24,831 nt of DNA from Mageeibacillus sp. UBA1212 (GTDB lineage: Bacteria > Bacillota > Clostridia > UBA1212). The stretch covers positions 1 through 24,831 of the forward strand of contig DBXM01000008.1 in assembly GCA_002309655.1 (NCBI GenBank). Reading direction: 5' to 3'. Each line of letters begins with the position of its first letter. Positions within the stretch are counted from its first letter, which is position 1. The notes below the pieces were generated by a model that worked only from the letters and a program-made list of their open reading frames with translations, was not told where the DNA came from and did not search any database. Below are positions 21,973-24,831 of this stretch, piece after piece. The position numbers were made by a program, and so were the translations under genes.

Positions 21973-22572
21973 ATGAAACTGAGCGTTTTTACACGCGAAA
22001 CAATCAAAAATCACGCGAAGGGCGTTGCCAGGATACTTTTAATCCACATGCTCGCGGTGGCGCTCGGGTGGGCGGCGTTCCCGCTCATTCTGATGATTTT
22101 CGCGAGGTACACGACAACCGACGTTCCGATGGCGGTCTTTTCGGTCGTCGCGACGATTGTTTACGCCGCGATGCTGGTCGTTCAGGGCAACGCCTACGGA
22201 CTTCAGGACAGGCTTCCCTACGGCTGGGCGCGCTACAAGGCGAAGGGGTTCGTCATCGGCGGCGCTGCCGGAACGGTCGTATACCTTTTCGAGCTGCTGA
22301 TGATCGCGATCGCCGACAGAAACTTCACGGTGAACCACCCGCAGTTCGCGATCTCCAACATAAACAACTACATCAGAATGATACTCGCCGTCCCGTTCTT
22401 CTGGTTCTACAGGGTGATCGGCGGCGTGGCGATAATTCCGAGGGTGACGGCGCTGACGGCGCTGTTCGTGATTCCTTTCTGCGCGCTCTGCACGGGGCTC
22501 GGGTACGTCGCGGGACAGGCCGGCATTGAGATCGATCCGGCGATGAGAAAGAGGCGGAAAAATGGCGGCTGA
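21973..22572 (+). CDS. Unknown polytopic membrane protein
   Basis: I do not recognise a family. This 199-aa protein has about four to five predicted membrane helices: around residues 20-45 (ILLIHMLAVALGWAAFPLIL), 52-72 (AVFSVVATIVYAAMLVV), 95-115 (GGAAGTVVYLFELLMIAIA) and 140-185 (ILAVPFFWFYRVIGGVAII, then TALFVIPFCALCTGLGYVAG). It ends in a basic tail (MRKRRKNGG). The ATG at 21973 is preceded by AAAGGAAAGGG at good spacing; the frame stays open back to 21940 but without a better start. It follows smpB by 29 nt and overlaps the next gene by 11 nt. The three are probably one transcript, with the last two translationally coupled. Confidence 0.82.
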   Translation: MKLSVFTRETIKNHAKGVARILLIHMLAVALGWAAFPLILMIFARYTTTDVPMAVFSVVATIVYAAMLVVQGNAYGLQDRLPYGWARYKAKGFVIGGAAGTVVYLFELLMIAIADRNFTVNHPQFAISNINNYIRMILAVPFFWFYRVIGGVAIIPRVTALTALFVIPFCALCTGLGYVAGQAGIEIDPAMRKRRKNGG

Positions 22573-23479
22573 CAAAACGATTCCGGAAGAAATCGAAAAT
22601 ATGACAGGGCTGGAAGAATCCCTGAGGCTTATGAACTCGTTACTCGAGTATGAGAAAGCCCGCATATTGAACGGTGAATACGATATAGAGACAGATTGGA
22701 ACTGGCTGGACTTTGAGTCGGAAATGACCTTCGGCAAGTCCGCGCGCGCGTACCTTGACAGTGTTCTGGGAGATCCGAGGGACGAGGAACTGCTGGCGGT
22801 TATCGTAAACGAGTTTCTGATGAGCAAATCGTGCTTCATGCCTCGCGATTTTTACGAGGAGTATGTTCTGCCGTCCGGTACCCAGATGCTCCGGCTCGAC
22901 AAAACGGTCCGTGAGACTGCCGGATATGTGAGCGGGCTCAGGAGGCAGGATTTGGACGCGGATGAAGCTTGCGCGGACAAGGCGGCATACCTTTTAACGG
23001 AACTTGCGGAGAAGCGGTTCAAGGTGAGCGGGGAGACGCTGAAGATACTTCCGGAGGCGGCGGAAAACGCGTACGGTCTGGGACTCGAGAACGCATGCGA
23101 GAGCCTTATTGCGCTTATGAGCGAGGTCGCGGAAGGGCGGCAGCTTCTGATCGAACGGATTACCGCGAACGGACTCGATGACGATTTTGAGAAAACTGCG
23201 CTCTCGGAACTGGCCAACAGAGGCAGAGGAGATAACAGCGTATATGTGTTTTTGAGGACACTCGCGAAGGGTGTGTCGGACACGGACGCTCTGGAGTATA
23301 TTCTCGACTGCGTGTCGGATTTCGGCGACGGCAGGGCAATCTCGTTTCTGAACTATGTGATGCATTTATGGAGCGGTTTCGGAGACGCGGCGATAGAGCA
23401 CGAAGAAGACCCTTCCCACTATTACAGAATCGCGGGCAAGTGTCAGACGGTGATTGCGGAACTCCGCGGTGAGATGTAG
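22562..23479 (+). CDS. Unknown helical, acidic 305-aa protein
   Basis: No known family is recognised. The protein is soluble, acidic and almost wholly helical by eye, with repeated helix pairs such as ADKAAYLLTELAEKRF, LENACESLIALMSEVAEGR and TDALEYILDCVSDFGDG, suggestive of a HEAT-like or other alpha-solenoid fold. No enzymatic motif is seen. The ATG overlaps the end of the membrane-protein gene by 11 nt, and GAGGCGG lies just upstream, so the pair is translationally coupled and may form a complex. No transmembrane or signal sequence is present. GC and codon use match the core genes. Confidence 0.85.
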   Translation: MAADKTIPEEIENMTGLEESLRLMNSLLEYEKARILNGEYDIETDWNWLDFESEMTFGKSARAYLDSVLGDPRDEELLAVIVNEFLMSKSCFMPRDFYEEYVLPSGTQMLRLDKTVRETAGYVSGLRRQDLDADEACADKAAYLLTELAEKRFKVSGETLKILPEAAENAYGLGLENACESLIALMSEVAEGRQLLIERITANGLDDDFEKTALSELANRGRGDNSVYVFLRTLAKGVSDTDALEYILDCVSDFGDGRAISFLNYVMHLWSGFGDAAIEHEEDPSHYYRIAGKCQTVIAELRGEM

Positions 23480-23502
23480 GAATGGTTCCCGGCTTATTTC
23501 GG

Positions 23503-23584
23503 AAAAAACTCGCGGGGAACACGCAGAAAATGCCCGAAAAAGTCTAAAAAAAGGGAAAAATCCGGAAAAACCGTGAAGTAAAAA
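23503..23584. other. Helically phased A-tracts (predicted curved DNA)
   Basis: A-runs centred near 23528, 23539, 23549, 23558 and 23568 repeat about every 10 bp, the helical period, with further runs near 23505 and 23582. Such phasing bends DNA. The tract lies 50-100 bp upstream of a predicted promoter. The region 23480-23821 otherwise holds no gene, only this tract, the promoter and an AT-rich leader. Confidence 0.55.
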
Positions 23585-23631
23585 GTTAACTTCCACTTTC
23601 AGGCTCGGATCCGCGAGTGTGCCGGAAGGTA

Positions 23632-23660
23632 TTGACTTTCTCCTTGATTTAGTGTAATAT
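23632..23660 (+). promoter_or_regulatory. Predicted sigma-A promoter of the single-pass membrane protein gene
   Basis: TTGACT (23632-23637) and TAATAT (23655-23660) are separated by 17 nt. The leader to the ORF is long, about 155 nt, and AT-rich. Confidence 0.6.
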
Positions 23661-23821
23661 TCGGTTGAGCCGTTTTGTTTCTCCTTTTTTCCATTTTATT
23701 GATTTGACTCGTTAACATTATATTAAAGTCGAGACGAAATGGCGCTTCCCTTTTGGTATATGGCTATTATTAAGACTTTATAAATATGATATTTTTGCTT
23801 CTGCAGGGGAAAATGCAAAAT

Positions 23822-24559
23822 ATGAAGAAAAGCAGCAAATCAAATCAATCAGGCAATAATGCGCGGACGTTTTTTGACAGGAATGAAACGTTTGCGGCAG
23901 TCCGTTCAAGTCAGGCAACCAAAATATTTCTTTGGATGTTTGTGAGTATGTTGTTAATTGGGTTGATTCCTGCCATTGTACCGTCATTACCGATTTACGG
24001 TAGTAATACGTATCAAACCGAGGTGATAACGTACACGCCGGGACCCGACGGGAAAACGGTGACTGAAACGGTCAGACGCTACATCGGACCTCCGATTGAC
24101 CTTCAGAATCCCGATACCTGGGGAGAACAAAGCGAAATCGGCAGAGTTTTTAGAAGAGCAAAACAAGAGATAACGCAGGCAAACTGTGATATTTGTGTGG
24201 CTTTTTCAACGTATAACACTTTGAGCGACCGATACAGTTCAAGCTCTGTTCATCATACGGTATATATAGTCCAAAATACACCGGCATATGAGTTTGTACT
24301 CGTTTCGAGCGAGAAGGCGCCTTACTCGGTAGAGACGCTGGCACGCGGTGAGATGAGGCAATTCTACGTTTACAACACTGAACGCTTATTGCGGTTTGAC
24401 GTGAAAAAAGACGGAAAAACAGTGGGATCGCTTGAAATTGCACTCGATGAAAAGGAGACTTTCTCAAACAATTATTTCCTTAAGATCGTTTCAGCCGGGT
24501 CTGACGTTTTTAATGTTAAATTCTGCAATTACAGCTATAATGACGACGTCTTTTTCTGA
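23822..24559 (+). CDS. Unknown single-pass membrane protein
   Basis: This protein of about 245 aa is not recognised. After a basic, Ser/Asn-rich N-terminus it has one hydrophobic segment (about residues 33-56, IFLWMFVSMLLIGLIPAIV). An extracytoplasmic part follows that looks largely beta: TEVITYTPGPDGKTVTETV, HTVYIVQNTPAYEFVLVSS and SLEIALDEKETFSNNYF. There is no enzyme motif. The start is uncertain: ATG codons at 23813 and 23822 both follow a weak AGGGG, while the ATG at 23786 has no ribosome-binding site. The coding sequence is lower in GC than its left-hand neighbours. It has its own promoter and stands alone. Confidence 0.72.
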   Translation: MKKSSKSNQSGNNARTFFDRNETFAAVRSSQATKIFLWMFVSMLLIGLIPAIVPSLPIYGSNTYQTEVITYTPGPDGKTVTETVRRYIGPPIDLQNPDTWGEQSEIGRVFRRAKQEITQANCDICVAFSTYNTLSDRYSSSSVHHTVYIVQNTPAYEFVLVSSEKAPYSVETLARGEMRQFYVYNTERLLRFDVKKDGKTVGSLEIALDEKETFSNNYFLKIVSAGSDVFNVKFCNYSYNDDVFF

Positions 24560-24661
24560 TGCTCTTTTCCGGAACAGGGCAGAGATTCGCCGGCGCGGGA
24601 GATTTTTAGTAGAATTCGAGGAAAAATAGAGCAAAATTTGATTCGGGGAAATAAAAAACTG

Positions 24662-24689
24662 TTGACAAGCCGCGAAAAACTGTTATAAT
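24662..24689 (+). promoter_or_regulatory. Consensus sigma-A promoter near the window end
   Basis: TTGACA (24662-24667) and TATAAT (24684-24689) are exact consensus boxes with a 16-nt spacer. Transcription should start near 24696, about 108 nt before the next ATG. Confidence 0.88.
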
Positions 24690-24720
24690 ATACGCGAAGA
24701 AGATAGACGGTAGAGAGAGA

Positions 24721-24752
24721 GAGTGGGAAAAACAAACCCGCTCTTTTCTTTT
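24721..24752 (+). terminator. Leader terminator (possible attenuator)
   Basis: GAGTGGG (24721-24727) pairs with CCCGCTC (24737-24743), with one T-G wobble, and is followed by TTTTCTTTT. It lies downstream of the promoter at 24662-24689 and upstream of the ORF, so it would stop transcription within the leader unless relieved. A second hairpin, GGAGGC-GGC-GCCTCC (24753-24767), follows at once. Confidence 0.65.
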
Positions 24753-24803
24753 GGAGGCGGCGCCTCCGGCCGGAAAAAGTCTTCTCGACGAAAGGAAGTT
24801 TTT

Positions 24804-24831
24804 ATGGCAGACGGAAAAGTTGTGGCCGCCG
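24804..24831 (+). CDS. Start of a gene truncated by the window edge
   Basis: Only nine codons are present, reading MADGKVVAA. AAGGAAG lies five bases before the ATG, and a consensus promoter lies upstream. Nothing can be said about function. Confidence 0.6.

Overview
The window looks like chromosomal DNA of a fairly GC-rich Bacillota, most likely an uncultured gut Clostridia-like lineage. Supporting signs are RNase Y, SmpB, a FakA/DegV fatty-acid kinase pair next to PlsX and acyl carrier protein, consensus sigma-A promoters, strong Shine-Dalgarno (SD) sites, several TTG starts, and lipoproteins or membrane-anchored proteins with Thr-Pro linkers. The order or genus cannot be fixed from this sequence alone. 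No tRNA, rRNA, CRISPR array or insertion sequence was seen.

Region 1 (about 17-5890, minus strand) is a lipid operon. Its order is: unknown 158-aa ORF, fakA, DegV/FakB-like gene, GNAT-fold protein, plsX, acpP, then a GC-rich terminator-like hairpin. FakA with a FakB-type carrier makes acyl-phosphate from free fatty acids, PlsX exchanges acyl groups between phosphate and ACP, and ACP is the carrier. A TetR-family gene (6112-6750) diverges from the operon. Near-identical palindromes sit just downstream of both divergent promoters, which suggests the TetR protein controls itself and the operon.

Region 2 (about 6750-9540) is accessory-looking and lower in GC. It holds a frameshifted C-terminal remnant of a BspA-type leucine-rich-repeat protein. 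It also holds a lone AAA+/DUF4143 ATPase with a near-perfect promoter, enclosed by two copies of one bidirectional terminator, and a 195-aa protein whose N-terminus resembles an RRXRR/PLMP-type domain.

Region 3 (9548-12236, minus strand) is a family 4 glycosyltransferase coupled to a class C beta-lactamase-fold serine hydrolase.

Region 4 (12420-19420, plus strand) is a glycan-degradation operon. Its promoter carries a LacI/CcpA-like palindrome between the -35 and -10 boxes. It encodes two paralogous GH99/GH71-like lipoproteins, a cytoplasmic GH127 beta-L-arabinofuranosidase with its cysteine/glutamate site intact, and a membrane-anchored, Thr-Pro-linked barnase-type ribonuclease with all catalytic residues present. 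No barstar-like inhibitor gene is visible.

Region 5 (19530-23480, plus strand) is housekeeping: rny, smpB, a polytopic membrane protein and an unknown helical protein. Region 6 (23500-24831) has phased A-tracts, a promoter, an unknown single-pass membrane protein, and then a consensus promoter followed by a leader terminator (possible attenuator) ahead of a gene cut by the window end.
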